Shown in pieces: positions 25,787 through 35,635 of a stretch of 64,000 nt of DNA. Made by a program: the position numbers and the translations under genes. Each line of letters opens with the position of its first letter. Position 1 is the first letter of the stretch. The notes under the pieces were generated by a model. That model did not search any database and was not told the DNA's origin. It saw only the letters and a program-made list of their open reading frames with translations. Source of the DNA: Limosilactobacillus secaliphilus (GTDB taxonomy: Bacteria; Bacillota; Bacilli; Lactobacillales; Lactobacillaceae); contig NZ_JQBW01000006.1 of the NCBI RefSeq assembly GCF_001437055.1, positions 127,145 through 191,144 on the forward strand, written 5' to 3'.

Positions 25787-25908
25787 GGTGGACCCTCCTC
25801 TCCTCATCAAACATTTCGTAGCGCAATGCGCTGTAACTCACCTAAATAATTTACCATAGCAGGCGGCGCAATGCAAGATTTTCTTTCAAGTAAATTTCCT
25901 TGACAGCA

Positions 25909-26574
25909 TTAATCATTGCCATGCTGCTGGTCAACACTTTGGATTACAGCCACAATTCCCGTCTTTAACGAAAAATGGTTGACCGGTCCGTTAAACTCAT
26001 TGCTCGACCAGCAAAACGGAATCTGTGAGTCAAAATCATGCAAAGGATACTTCTCATCCGGCAGATTCAACCCTGTGCACGGGACCAGGTTGACAAAGGC
26101 TAAGTACCGCATTTCGGCCCGCTTTTGAATTGCATAGTTGCCCGGCCCATAAAAGCTCACATGATTTTCTTTATCAATGAAGTTGAGCCGCCGCAAGTAA
26201 GGACGATAAGCCGCTTGCAAAGGCAAGAAAAGGTTGGCTAACAACTGGTCGAGGCGGCCGCCAGTGGCTCCATAGATATTGATCTGGTCGGGTTGAAATT
26301 CATGCAGCGCCGCCAGCACCCCTAATTGAGTATCGGTATGCTCCGTTTTGTTTTCAAATACCCGGACAGCCGCGACTTTTTGCTTGAGGGTCGCCAATTC
26401 AGTGGCCGAAGTTGAATCAAAATCACCCAGCGCCATGACCGGCACAATCCCCTGTTTCAACAGGTAGGTGGCGCCATAATCGACCCCAATCCACTTGCCA
26501 ACCTGCGCTACTAATGCTGACTGGGGCGGAATCATATCAACGGGGCCACCCACCATCAGGTTAATCACCTTCAT
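25909..26574 (-). CDS. thiN: Thiamine pyrophosphokinase
   Basis: The 221-residue enzyme transfers pyrophosphate from ATP to thiamine. Motifs include GVDYGATYLLKQG, ALGDFDST and TEHTDTQLGV (catalytic Asp residues), and IYGATGGRLDQLLANLFL. Its place after rsgA-rpe is conserved in Firmicutes. It makes TPP from salvaged thiamine; no biosynthesis genes are nearby. Confidence 0.94.
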   Translation of the reverse strand: MKVINLMVGGPVDMIPPQSALVAQVGKWIGVDYGATYLLKQGIVPVMALGDFDSTSATELATLKQKVAAVRVFENKTEHTDTQLGVLAALHEFQPDQINIYGATGGRLDQLLANLFLPLQAAYRPYLRRLNFIDKENHVSFYGPGNYAIQKRAEMRYLAFVNLVPCTGLNLPDEKYPLHDFDSQIPFCWSSNEFNGPVNHFSLKTGIVAVIQSVDQQHGND

Positions 26575-26594
26575 GATAAATCCTTTCTGTATGA

Positions 26595-26626
26595 CAAAAG
26601 GGCTGGTAATTGCCAGCCCTTTGAAA
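26595..26626 (-). terminator. Terminator after rpe
   Basis: AAAGGGCTGGCAATTACCAGCCCTTTT is a near-perfect hairpin with its own A/T flanks. It may reduce readthrough from rpe into thiN. Confidence 0.75.
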
Positions 26627-26641
26627 AACTATCAACCTTGA

Positions 26642-27295
26642 CTATTTAGTAGCTTCCTTCAAGGTCTTGATCCGGTCTGCAGGATCGTTAGCTACGTAAA
26701 CGTATGAACCGGCAACAGCGACCGTTGCGCCGGCCTTGTAGCAATCAACAACTGTCTTGTAGTTGACACCACCATCGACTTCGATGTCGAAGTTGTAGCC
26801 ACGGTCCTTCTTGATTTGGTCAAGTTGAGCAATCTTTTCAACCGTGGAGTGCAGGAACTTTTGACCACCAAAGCCTGGGTTAACGGTCATAACCAGAACT
26901 TGGTCAACCATTGACAGAACTGGTTCAATCATCATAACTGGCGTACCTGGGTTGATGACAACTTCAGCCTTAACCCCACCGTTCTTGATAATTTGCAGAG
27001 CACGGTGAATGTGCTGGGTAGCTTCAACTTGGACACCAATAATGTCAGCACCGGCGTCAATGAAGCTTGGCAGCAGGTGTTCTGGGTGTTCCACCATCAA
27101 GTGGCAGTCCAAAGTCAAGTTAGTGATTGGCCGAATTGCCTTTACAAAGCCTGGGCCGAAAGAAATGTTAGGTACAAAGGTTCCATCCATGATATCGATG
27201 TGCAACAGGTCTGCGCCACCCTTTTCAACGCGTTCGATATCATGCTGCAGATGCATGTAGTCAGCACTCAAAATAGAAGGTGCAACTTTGATCAT
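26642..27295 (-). CDS. rpe: Ribulose-phosphate 3-epimerase
   Basis: The 217-residue TIM barrel interconverts ribulose-5-P and xylulose-5-P. Metal and catalytic motifs are SILSADY, HIDIMDGTFVPNISFG, DCHLMVEHPE, VMTVNPGFGGQ and EVDGGVNYKT. In a heterofermentative lactobacillus this enzyme feeds the phosphoketolase pathway; that metabolic type is inferred. It lies 16 bases from rsgA. Confidence 0.96.
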   Translation of the reverse strand: MIKVAPSILSADYMHLQHDIERVEKGGADLLHIDIMDGTFVPNISFGPGFVKAIRPITNLTLDCHLMVEHPEHLLPSFIDAGADIIGVQVEATQHIHRALQIIKNGGVKAEVVINPGTPVMMIEPVLSMVDQVLVMTVNPGFGGQKFLHSTVEKIAQLDQIKKDRGYNFDIEVDGGVNYKTVVDCYKAGATVAVAGSYVYVANDPADRIKTLKEATK

Positions 27296-27311
27296 AAATA
27301 ATTACCTCATT

Positions 27312-28181
27312 TCAATATTTTGGTTTTTGTTCACGCAACAGTGTTTGAAACTGAACGTAGTTATCATACCTTGACTGTCTTATTTTAGCATTTTTGACGG
27401 CACTTTTCACCGCACAGCCCGGTTCTTTTAAATGTAAGCAGCCACGAAACTTGCATTCTGGCGCCAACGCAACCATTTCAGGGAAGCAAGCGGCCAGTTG
27501 TTGCGGAGTCATCGCAAAGTCCTCATAGGAAGAAAATCCCGGTGTGTCAGCGACGAGTGCCTGACCAACCTGCAACAACATCACCTTACGCGTCGTGTGC
27601 CGACCACGCTTCAAGGCATTCGAAATTTCGCCGGTTGCCAGATCCAACTGGGGGTCCAAATGGTTCAAAAGTGTGGACTTACCGGCACCAGTTTGCCCCA
27701 TCATCGTCACCGTCTGATTCTTCAAGTTAGCCAACAAAGACGATAGTTGATCGGCGTTGAATGGATCACGGCTTGCAAACACCTGGTAGCCGATTTTTCG
27801 ATAATCACCGGCCACCTGCTGGATTTGCTGCCATTCGTCGGGACTCAACAAGTCGGTCTTGGAGAAATAGATCACCGGCCGAATCTGTTGCAATTCAAGT
27901 GCGATTAGCTGCCGGTCAAGCAAGTTGGCTGAAAAAGCCGGCTGGGCAGCGGCCGTCACGATGACTGCCGTGTCGATATTGGCTACTAACGGCCGTTGCA
28001 AAGAATTGCGCCGCGGCAACACTTTCAGCAAATAACCATTTTCAAACTCGACATGGTCGCCCACAACCGGTTTAATCCCACGCTTGCGGAAATTCCCCCG
28101 CGCGCGGGTCCGGTAGATTTGGCCATCGCTATAAATGTCATAAAAACCGCTTAATGATTGTTGAATTGTTCCAGTCTGCAA
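27312..28181 (-). CDS. rsgA: Ribosome small-subunit GTPase RsgA (YloQ)
   Basis: The 289-residue protein has an N-terminal OB fold, a circularly permuted GTPase domain (FSKTDL G4 before [14 protein letters not shown]1 and [10 protein letters not shown]3), and a C-terminal zinc cluster ([16 protein letters not shown]). It checks late 30S assembly. The start looks like TTG after GGGAGGTCA. It sits just after prkC, as in B. subtilis. Confidence 0.95.
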   Translation of the reverse strand: MQTGTIQQSLSGFYDIYSDGQIYRTRARGNFRKRGIKPVVGDHVEFENGYLLKVLPRRNSLQRPLVANIDTAVIVTAAAQPAFSANLLDRQLIALELQQIRPVIYFSKTDLLSPDEWQQIQQVAGDYRKIGYQVFASRDPFNADQLSSLLANLKNQTVTMMGQTGAGKSTLLNHLDPQLDLATGEISNALKRGRHTTRKVMLLQVGQALVADTPGFSSYEDFAMTPQQLAACFPEMVALAPECKFRGCLHLKEPGCAVKSAVKNAKIRQSRYDNYVQFQTLLREQKPKY

Positions 28182-28193
28182 GTTTGACCTCCC

Positions 28194-30122
28194 TTAACCG
28201 GTAATGTTGGTTGCACTCATGATCGCCCGGCCGTTCCGAATCACTTTGTAGGCACCGTATTGGTTTTCACGAAGCGTAAATGGCACGTTGATCGTAGTTT
28301 CTTGATTAATAGTAATGTCTTGGTATTCCATCGTCAGGTTATGGTAAGCATCAGCGATATAAACCTGAACCCGATTTTCCTTACGTCCACCATTGCCATC
28401 AAACGGGATATTAATCTGAATATTGGTGGTCCGCATCTGGTTACCTGAACTGGCGACCTGGACCGTCAGCGTATCGCCCTCATTGAGCTTCGAACCCTTC
28501 TTCGGTGTTTGCTTGATCACGTGGTTTGTTGGCACCGAATCAGAATGTTTGTTGGTAACCGTCAGTTGCAAATGGTGCTTGTTGGCAAAGGACTGGACAT
28601 CGCTTATGTCTTTGTTCCGGAAATTAGGAATCTTGACAGCCTTTTTACCCGCACTAACAGTCAGCACAACCGGTTTATCACTCGGCTTGACGGTTGAACC
28701 AGCACTAATGTTTTGCTTTAAGATTTCGCCCTTGGATGCGGAATCTGAATACTTTTCTTTCTTCTTGACCGTGAAGCCACGATCACGCAGGTCGGCAGCC
28801 GTTGAATCATAATCATTACCGACATAATCGGCCATCTTCCAGCTGGTGACTCCGTCGCTCACGACGACATTCACTTCTTGGCCGAATTTCAGCTTGTCAG
28901 GACTCGCAACGCGGACGATCTTGCCCTTCGCGACCGTTCGACTATGTGTCCGAGTGATGTTGCCAAGACGTAAGTGCCGCTTTCTCAAGGTGTTCTGCGC
29001 CTGGACGGCTGTCTGGTTCTCCAAATTAGGCACGGCGATCGGCCGGTTAAAGTAATAGCCAGCACCACCGGCTAAGACGATTAAGCCCGCCGCTGTGCCA
29101 ATCAACCACCGCTTGCTGAATTTATGTCCTGTATGCTTTGGATTAGACTGCTGCTGATCGTTTTCATCTGACTGCTTTTCAGCGTCTGAATGCTCCTGAT
29201 GATCTTGGTTTTGGGCCTGCTCATGCATATCCTTGACGCTCAAAACCTTCGTTTCATCATTGTCATGGTCGTTAATCACTAACGGCTTTTCATTGGCCCG
29301 TGAAGGATCCAGACTAGTCTTTAAGTCTGACCCCATCTCAGCCGCCGAAGCATAACGCTGCTGCGGGTCTTTGGCAGTAGCCTTAATCACAACATTCTCT
29401 AGTGCTTGTGGAATATTAGGGTTAATTGCCCGTACCGAAGGAATTTGTGAGCGGAAGTGCTTGATCGCAATCGAAACCGCATTTTCACCCTCAAACGGTA
29501 CCTTGCCAGTCAGCAATTCAAACAGAATAATCCCCAAAGAATAAATATCGGAGCGTTTTGTGGCCACACTGCCCCGTGCCTGTTCAGGCGACAGGTAGTG
29601 AACTGAGCCCATCACCGTATTGGTTTGGGTCATTGTATTTTCCGAACTGGCCGTTGCAATTCCAAAGTCGGTAATTTTAACGTTTTTATTTTCGTCAATC
29701 AGGATGTTTTGTGGCTTCAAATCACGGTGAATAATACCATGCTCGTGAGCTGCTTCCACGGCCGACAAAACCTGTTCCATGATGTCGATCACTTGCGCCA
29801 GCGGAATTGGGAAATGCTTACTGATATATTGTTTCAGATCGGTCCCTTTAACATACTGCATGACCATGAATTGCATGCCATGATCCTCACCAACATCGTA
29901 AATACCAACGATGTGTGGATCATTTAAACGTGTCGCAGCTGTGGCTTCATGCTGGAAACGCCGCTTGGTCTGCGGATCATCACGCAGATCCAAACGCAGT
30001 AATTTGACAGAGACTTCCTTATCTAATACTAAGTCGCGTGCAAGATAAACATTTGCCATCCCGCCCTCACCAAGTGGTCGAATAATCTGGTAACGACTAC
30101 CTAGTTTGTATCCGGGTTCCAT
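28194..30122 (-). CDS. prkC: Serine/threonine protein kinase with PASTA domains
   Basis: The 642-residue membrane kinase has a Hanks-type kinase domain (GEGGMANVYLARD, HRDLKPQNILID, DFGIAT, about 1-270) and a Gln/Asp-rich juxtamembrane linker. One TM segment (WLIGTAAGLIVLAGGAGYYF, about 340) is followed by three extracellular PASTA repeats that sense muropeptides/lipid II, and a C-terminal beta domain. It phosphorylates cell-wall and division regulators. The phosphatase stp lies 3 bases upstream. Confidence 0.96.
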   Translation of the reverse strand: MEPGYKLGSRYQIIRPLGEGGMANVYLARDLVLDKEVSVKLLRLDLRDDPQTKRRFQHEATAATRLNDPHIVGIYDVGEDHGMQFMVMQYVKGTDLKQYISKHFPIPLAQVIDIMEQVLSAVEAAHEHGIIHRDLKPQNILIDENKNVKITDFGIATASSENTMTQTNTVMGSVHYLSPEQARGSVATKRSDIYSLGIILFELLTGKVPFEGENAVSIAIKHFRSQIPSVRAINPNIPQALENVVIKATAKDPQQRYASAAEMGSDLKTSLDPSRANEKPLVINDHDNDETKVLSVKDMHEQAQNQDHQEHSDAEKQSDENDQQQSNPKHTGHKFSKRWLIGTAAGLIVLAGGAGYYFNRPIAVPNLENQTAVQAQNTLRKRHLRLGNITRTHSRTVAKGKIVRVASPDKLKFGQEVNVVVSDGVTSWKMADYVGNDYDSTAADLRDRGFTVKKKEKYSDSASKGEILKQNISAGSTVKPSDKPVVLTVSAGKKAVKIPNFRNKDISDVQSFANKHHLQLTVTNKHSDSVPTNHVIKQTPKKGSKLNEGDTLTVQVASSGNQMRTTNIQINIPFDGNGGRKENRVQVYIADAYHNLTMEYQDITINQETTINVPFTLRENQYGAYKVIRNGRAIMSATNITG

Positions 30123-30125
30123 GTA

Positions 30126-30869
30126 TTATTGCCTCTCTTGGTCGTTCAAACTAATTAAGACGGTCACATTGTCCGGTCCACCAGCCTCATTGGCCATGTG
30201 GATAAGCGTTTGACATTTACTTCCTAAATCAAGCGAATCATTGGTTAACACTGTCTTCATTTCTTGGTTCGACAGCATTTTTGACAAACCATCACTGCAT
30301 AATAACAGCTGATCACCCATCTTGAATGGAAAAGCGTTGACATCCGCTTGTGCATCATAGGAAACACCAATCGCCCGCGTGATGATGTTGTTCTGCGGAG
30401 AAAGCCGCGCATCACGCTCAGACATGTCACCTTTTTTGACTAATTCGTTTACTAAGGAGTGGTCATTGGTAATCTGGGTTAAGTACTGATCGTGGAATAA
30501 GTAGCCACGACTGTCACCGATGTTGGCAATTACTAATTGATTGTTTGGGAAAATAATGGCCGCCACCAGCGTAGTGCCCATTCCTTGGTAAAGATAACTT
30601 TCAGTAGATTTTTTCAATACTAATTGGTTAGCTAACTGCACCTGATCGATAAACCACTTTTTGGCATGTTTAACGTTCTTCGGTGCACTCGCTTGGAAAT
30701 GCTGACCGATAAATTTAACGGTTAATTGGGCGGCGACATCGCCACTGCGATTGCCACCAATTCCATCAGCGATGATCGCTAAAATGCGGTCATCATGCTT
30801 ATACACGTTCACGCGATCCTGATTTTCAGAGCGCTGCTTTCCAATGTCAGTTTGATAGGCTGTAATCAT
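30126..30869 (-). CDS. stp: PP2C-type Ser/Thr phosphatase Stp
   Basis: The 247-residue metal-dependent phosphatase has DIGKQRSENQD, IADGIGGNRSGDVAA, GDSRGYL, and SDGLSKML plus GGPDNVTVLI. It reverses PrkC phosphorylation; the genes are nearly fused (3-base gap). Length typical. Confidence 0.95.
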   Translation of the reverse strand: MITAYQTDIGKQRSENQDRVNVYKHDDRILAIIADGIGGNRSGDVAAQLTVKFIGQHFQASAPKNVKHAKKWFIDQVQLANQLVLKKSTESYLYQGMGTTLVAAIIFPNNQLVIANIGDSRGYLFHDQYLTQITNDHSLVNELVKKGDMSERDARLSPQNNIITRAIGVSYDAQADVNAFPFKMGDQLLLCSDGLSKMLSNQEMKTVLTNDSLDLGSKCQTLIHMANEAGGPDNVTVLISLNDQERQ

Positions 30870-30889
30870 GAGTGTCTCCCAATAAATTA

Positions 30890-32227
30890 TTACTTCATGC
30901 GCTTTAAGGACGCGATGAAGAAACCATCAGAACCGTAATCACTCGGCAAGATCGTGAGTGTATCTGAATGACGGTCAGACTTAATCGCACGTTTGGTTTT
31001 CACTTTTAACAGCTTAAATGATGACTGCTCTTTTAAAAATGCTTGAACTGTCGCATCATTTTCCTGCCCTAAAATAGTGCACGTGCTGTAAGTAATTATA
31101 CCGCCTTTTTTGACTTTCGGGGCGATTGCACGCAAGATTGCCAACTGAATTTTATGCAAATGCTGACTGTCAGCTAAAGTCTTGTCATAACGAATTTCCG
31201 GTTTACGGCGCATGAGACCGATTCCAGAGCATGGCGCATCAACCAAAATGCGATCAAAACTTTCATCAGCAAAGGTCGAATCCACCTTCCGCGCATCCAG
31301 TGCCTGAGCATCAACAACTTCTGCCAATCCCAGCCGCTGCATGTTTTTCATAATCAGTTGCACCTTATGGGGATGAATGTCCAAAGCGGTAACTCGGCCC
31401 TTACCCTTAGCCAAGCAGGCTGCAATCTGCCCAGTCTTACCACCTGGCGCTGCGCAGGCATCTAAGACTGTTTCATCACCATTCAGTTGCATTGCTTCAA
31501 CGGCCAGCATGGCACTTTCATCTTGCACGGTCACTAAGCCATTCTGAAAGGCTGCTGAATGCAAAAGGTCACCCTTGTCGACAATCAAGCCATCTTGGGC
31601 AACTTTGCTCGGTGTCGTTTCAATTCCTTCCTTAGCCAATTGTGCTTGAGCAGCGTCAACATTAAGATGGGACGTGTTAACCCGCACCGAGATTTTGGCG
31701 GGTTGATTAATGGACGAGAGAATGGCCATCATCTGCGTTTTGCCATACTGTTTTTCCAGTTCCTTAACCAGCCATTCTGGCACACTCTCCTTGATTGACC
31801 AGTACTGGATCGGATCAGTGATTGCTTTTAAGTCTCGCGGCCCTTGCTTCAGATAAGCATGTAAGACCCCGGTAACAAAACGCCGAATCCCGGCATTGCC
31901 ACGAAAACGAGCGATCTTAATGGCTTCGTTGGTCACCGCCCAAGCAGGCACCCGGTCTAAATACTGATACTGGTACACAGACATCAACAAGAGTGCATGC
32001 ACCCAGTCGTCCAAATTCTGGTGAACCAGTGGTGCCAGGTAATAATCCAAAGTAAGGCGATGTTGCAGGACCCCATACACCAGATTAGTGATCAGGCGCC
32101 GATCGGCATCGTTGTTGGCCTTCTGCAGGCTGCTATTTAATTGCAGGTTAGAATAAGCGCCCCGCTGTACTCGGTCCAATACGGCCAAAGCAAGATAACG
32201 GGGCGTAGTTGTGATTGATTTAGTCAT
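30890..32227 (-). CDS. rsmB: 16S rRNA (cytosine-967-C5)-methyltransferase RsmB (Sun)
   Basis: The 445-residue protein has an N-terminal NusB-like RNA-binding domain (about 1-140) and a C-terminal m5C methyltransferase domain with LDACAAPGGKTGQIA. Catalytic Cys residues lie in DAPCSGIGLMRRKPE and YSTCTILGQEN. It overlaps fmt by 8 bases. Confidence 0.95.
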   Translation of the reverse strand: MTKSITTTPRYLALAVLDRVQRGAYSNLQLNSSLQKANNDADRRLITNLVYGVLQHRLTLDYYLAPLVHQNLDDWVHALLLMSVYQYQYLDRVPAWAVTNEAIKIARFRGNAGIRRFVTGVLHAYLKQGPRDLKAITDPIQYWSIKESVPEWLVKELEKQYGKTQMMAILSSINQPAKISVRVNTSHLNVDAAQAQLAKEGIETTPSKVAQDGLIVDKGDLLHSAAFQNGLVTVQDESAMLAVEAMQLNGDETVLDACAAPGGKTGQIAACLAKGKGRVTALDIHPHKVQLIMKNMQRLGLAEVVDAQALDARKVDSTFADESFDRILVDAPCSGIGLMRRKPEIRYDKTLADSQHLHKIQLAILRAIAPKVKKGGIITYSTCTILGQENDATVQAFLKEQSSFKLLKVKTKRAIKSDRHSDTLTILPSDYGSDGFFIASLKRMK

Positions 32228-33170
32228 CGGTAATTGCAGTTACTCCTGGTTGCAGATTTTGGTGGCCGTTCAGGTAGGCAGTGATATCCATCACCGACTT
32301 ACCTGCCGGCTGCAAACGATTGATCTGGTAAGTCGTACCATCACCAGCCGAAATTACTAGCGTATGCTTATCAACCCGTACGACTTTCCCGGGTTCCAGT
32401 GATGTTCCTTCCTTCAATGGGGTCACATCATAAATCTTCGTCCGCTGATTATCGAGGATCATATTGCCGACCGGGTCTGGACGGAGGCCCCGTACCAAGT
32501 CATCGATACGGTCCGCCGGCAGTTGGTAATCAATTCGTTCTTCTTCAGGTTTAATGTTTGGTGAGAAGACAACCTTACTCTCATCCTGCTTAATGGATGG
32601 AGCAGTGCCATCAATGATTTGTGGCAAAGTCTTCATCAAGAGATCGCGGCCAACCAAACTTAATTTCTTAAACATCGTGCCGCTATCATCGTCCTTGGTG
32701 ATTGGCTCAGTTTGCTGGGCAATGATATCGCCTGCATCCATCTTCTTGACCATGTGCATGATGGTCACACCTGTTTCCTTATCACCATTCATGACAGCAT
32801 ACTGAATTGGTGCTCCACCACGATACTTAGGCAGGAGCGAACCATGCACATTAATTGCCGCAATCTTGGCAGCCGCCAACATTTTGGTCGGCAAAAATTG
32901 ACCATAGGCAGCTGTGATCATCAAGTCAGGTTGTAGATCAATAACAGTTTGCATCTCAGGACTGCCGGATAGTTTTTGTGGTTGTAAAACTTTCAGGCCA
33001 TGCTCTTTAGCAAACACTTTCACTGGTGATTCAGTCAGTGTATGTTTGCGGCCCACCGGACGGTCTGGTTGGGTCAACACTGCCTGAATTTCGTATTGTG
33101 GAGCGTCAACCAGTGCCTCTAAAATTGGCACCGCAAATTCCGGTGTCCCCATAAATACAATTGTTGTCAT
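32220..33170 (-). CDS. fmt: Methionyl-tRNA formyltransferase
   Basis: The 316-residue enzyme uses 10-formyl-THF to formylate Met-tRNAi. It has MTTIVFMGTPEFAVPIL, the catalytic stretch NVHGSLLPKYRGGAPIQYA, and MHMVKKMDAGDI. FolD (44026-44877) would supply the one-carbon unit. Confidence 0.96.
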   Translation of the reverse strand: MTTIVFMGTPEFAVPILEALVDAPQYEIQAVLTQPDRPVGRKHTLTESPVKVFAKEHGLKVLQPQKLSGSPEMQTVIDLQPDLMITAAYGQFLPTKMLAAAKIAAINVHGSLLPKYRGGAPIQYAVMNGDKETGVTIMHMVKKMDAGDIIAQQTEPITKDDDSGTMFKKLSLVGRDLLMKTLPQIIDGTAPSIKQDESKVVFSPNIKPEEERIDYQLPADRIDDLVRGLRPDPVGNMILDNQRTKIYDVTPLKEGTSLEPGKVVRVDKHTLVISAGDGTTYQINRLQPAGKSVMDITAYLNGHQNLQPGVTAITDD

Positions 33171-33198
33171 TATCTATAACCTCCGTTTCAAGGTTTCA

Positions 33199-35622
33199 TT
33201 ACAAGAAGTATTGCGGGTCTGGATCAATCACTAATTCCACATCGCGCGGATATTGCTGCTGAGCGTATTGTAACATTTTTGTCAAACATTGATGCAAAGC
33301 AGGGTCGTGGCGATACTTGATAATAATTTGATAATAATACCGTCGCTTTAGTCGCGCAATAGCTCGGGGTGTTGGTCCAAGAATGATTGTATCCTTTGCC
33401 AGTCCCGTTAAGTGCGCCTTCAAATCATAAATAACTTTAGCGGCCTCTTTTTCCTCAGGGTGGCTGGCCATCAGTTTAACCGTATAGAAATACGGCGGAT
33501 AGCCCGCCTGTGAGCGAATATTCATTTCTGTGGCAAAGAAATGATCATAATCATGAGCCTGAGCCAACCGAATCGCATAGTTATCAGGGTTAAAGGTCTG
33601 GATGATCACCTGCCCCTTTTTATCTGCCCGGCCAGCTCGGCCACTCACTTGTGACAGCAAGTCAAATGTCCGTTCACTGGCCCGAAAATCGGGAATGTCC
33701 AAGCCAGTATCTGCATTTAACACGCCGACTAAGGTCACGTTGGGGAAGTCCAGGCCTTTGGCAATCATTTGCGTACCCAGCAAGATATCGGCTTCATGAT
33801 TGCCAAATTCCCGTAACAGTTTTCCATGCATCCCCTTGCGCCGGGTAGTATCAACATCCATGCGGATCACCCGTGCTTGCGGCAACAAGTGATGCAGTTC
33901 CATCGCGACTTTTTCGGTGCCCGTGCCATAATAACGAATTTGCCGACTATGACAATTGGGACAAACCGATGGGATCGGCTCCTCATGACCACAATAATGG
34001 CATTTCATCGTATGCGTGTCCAAATGCATGGTCAACGAAATGTCACAATTAGGACACTTCAATACGTAACCACACGACCGGCACATCATAAATGATGAAA
34101 AGCCACGCCGGTTCAACATCAAAATACTCTGTTCGTGCTTTTGCAAGCGATCATTTAACGCGCTCAGTAATTCAGTTGAGAAGTTGCTCTCCCCACGGGC
34201 CTGAATCTCAGGACGCATGTCAATTACCTGGATTGGGGGTAACGGTTGTTGGTTGATCCGGTGAGCCAAAGTTAGTAGTTGATAATTACCTGCCATGGCC
34301 CGCGCATAACTTTCCAAACTCGGAGTGGCCGAACCCAATAATAAGGGACAGTGATGGTAGCGACTCCGCCATTTTGCCACTTTGCGGGCATGGTAACGCG
34401 GCACGTCATCTTGCTTATAACTGCTTTCATGTTCCTCATCCATAATGATGATGCCGATGTTTTTTAAGGGCGCAAAAACAGCTGAACGCGCGCCAACCAC
34501 GACAGATGCCTCTCCGCGCTCGATTCGCCGCCATTCATCATAACGTTCCCCGCTAGATAAAGCAGAGTGAATAACGGCCACTTGTTTGCCAAAGCGGCCA
34601 CGCACCTGGTCAACAATTTGCGGAGTTAACGAAATTTCTGGTACTAGCAAGAGAGCGGATTGGCCCTTCTTTAAGGCATGGGCAATTGCGTGCAAGTATA
34701 CTTCAGTCTTGCCGCTGCCAGTGACACCACGCAAGAGAAACGTCTGCGCCTGTTCTTGATCGATGTCTTTGACGACTGGTGCCAAAACCTGTTCCTGGTC
34801 ATGGGTCAATTTTAAGGGCTTAGTCAGTTCACGTTCGCTAGGAACCCGCCCTGAATCAGGGATTCGATAACGTTCAATCTGGCCCTTTTTCAGCCAGCCC
34901 TTCTTCATACCCATGCTGAAAGCAGCACTGTTTAAACCGCTCTCCTTCTCTGCTTGCATTAAAGTCACAGTATGTCCCTGAAGGTTCTGCAGGTAGGCAG
35001 CTAGGCGTTGCTGAACTTTGGCATTTTTGCGCAAATCATGCAGTACATCTTCAAGCTGCAAAAAGTCCATGGCCGGTGTGATGGTGGTTACCATCTTGAC
35101 TTTGGCCCGGTCAACTACCTGGTACTCAAAGCGAATCTTGCCCGCTCTTCTCAATTTCAGCAATTGACTGACAGCATCCGGGTCATTTTGGACATCAGCA
35201 AAATCCAGCTCATCACCACCCTTAAATAAATTCAGGCTGGTCTGCTCGTCAATTTCATCGACAATCCTTACGACTCGTTTGGACTGAGCCTTCAGCACAT
35301 TGGGCAGCATCGTATAAATACAAGAAATCCAAAATGAGTAGGTATCGTCGGCCATCCATTTGCTCAGCTCGAGCAACTCTGGGTTCACTACGGGCGTCAG
35401 ATCCATTAAACCGGATAAGGGTTTCAGTTGACCATCATATGAAGTCGGCTCATCCAAGCCAACGATAAATCCTTGTACTTCCCGCTGGCCCTTGCCAAAC
35501 GGGACGATTACCCGCATGCCAATCTTAACTTGGTGGGATAGGCGGTCCGGAATTTGATAAGTATATGGACGATTAGTCTGCATTGTTGGTACATCAACAA
35601 TCACTTGCGCTAATTCCGGCAT
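33199..35622 (-). CDS. priA: Primosomal protein N' (replication restart helicase PriA)
   Basis: The 807-residue helicase has a 3'-OH DNA-binding N domain, Walker A LRGVTGSGKTEVYLH, DEEHESSY and SGRAGRADKKGQ. Between helicase lobes lie four zinc pairs (CRSCG, CPNC, CHYCG, CPNCHS). It reloads DnaB at stalled forks. Length and layout typical. Confidence 0.96.
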   Translation of the reverse strand: MPELAQVIVDVPTMQTNRPYTYQIPDRLSHQVKIGMRVIVPFGKGQREVQGFIVGLDEPTSYDGQLKPLSGLMDLTPVVNPELLELSKWMADDTYSFWISCIYTMLPNVLKAQSKRVVRIVDEIDEQTSLNLFKGGDELDFADVQNDPDAVSQLLKLRRAGKIRFEYQVVDRAKVKMVTTITPAMDFLQLEDVLHDLRKNAKVQQRLAAYLQNLQGHTVTLMQAEKESGLNSAAFSMGMKKGWLKKGQIERYRIPDSGRVPSERELTKPLKLTHDQEQVLAPVVKDIDQEQAQTFLLRGVTGSGKTEVYLHAIAHALKKGQSALLLVPEISLTPQIVDQVRGRFGKQVAVIHSALSSGERYDEWRRIERGEASVVVGARSAVFAPLKNIGIIIMDEEHESSYKQDDVPRYHARKVAKWRSRYHHCPLLLGSATPSLESYARAMAGNYQLLTLAHRINQQPLPPIQVIDMRPEIQARGESNFSTELLSALNDRLQKHEQSILMLNRRGFSSFMMCRSCGYVLKCPNCDISLTMHLDTHTMKCHYCGHEEPIPSVCPNCHSRQIRYYGTGTEKVAMELHHLLPQARVIRMDVDTTRRKGMHGKLLREFGNHEADILLGTQMIAKGLDFPNVTLVGVLNADTGLDIPDFRASERTFDLLSQVSGRAGRADKKGQVIIQTFNPDNYAIRLAQAHDYDHFFATEMNIRSQAGYPPYFYTVKLMASHPEEKEAAKVIYDLKAHLTGLAKDTIILGPTPRAIARLKRRYYYQIIIKYRHDPALHQCLTKMLQYAQQQYPRDVELVIDPDPQYFL

Positions 35623-35635
35623 CGCTTACTCCTCC

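Noticed and set aside
28140-30122. CRISPR array or defence island in the window
   Set aside because: No regularly spaced direct repeats of 25-40 bases were seen in any gap, and no cas, restriction or abortive-infection gene was recognised; the kinase here is the housekeeping PrkC.
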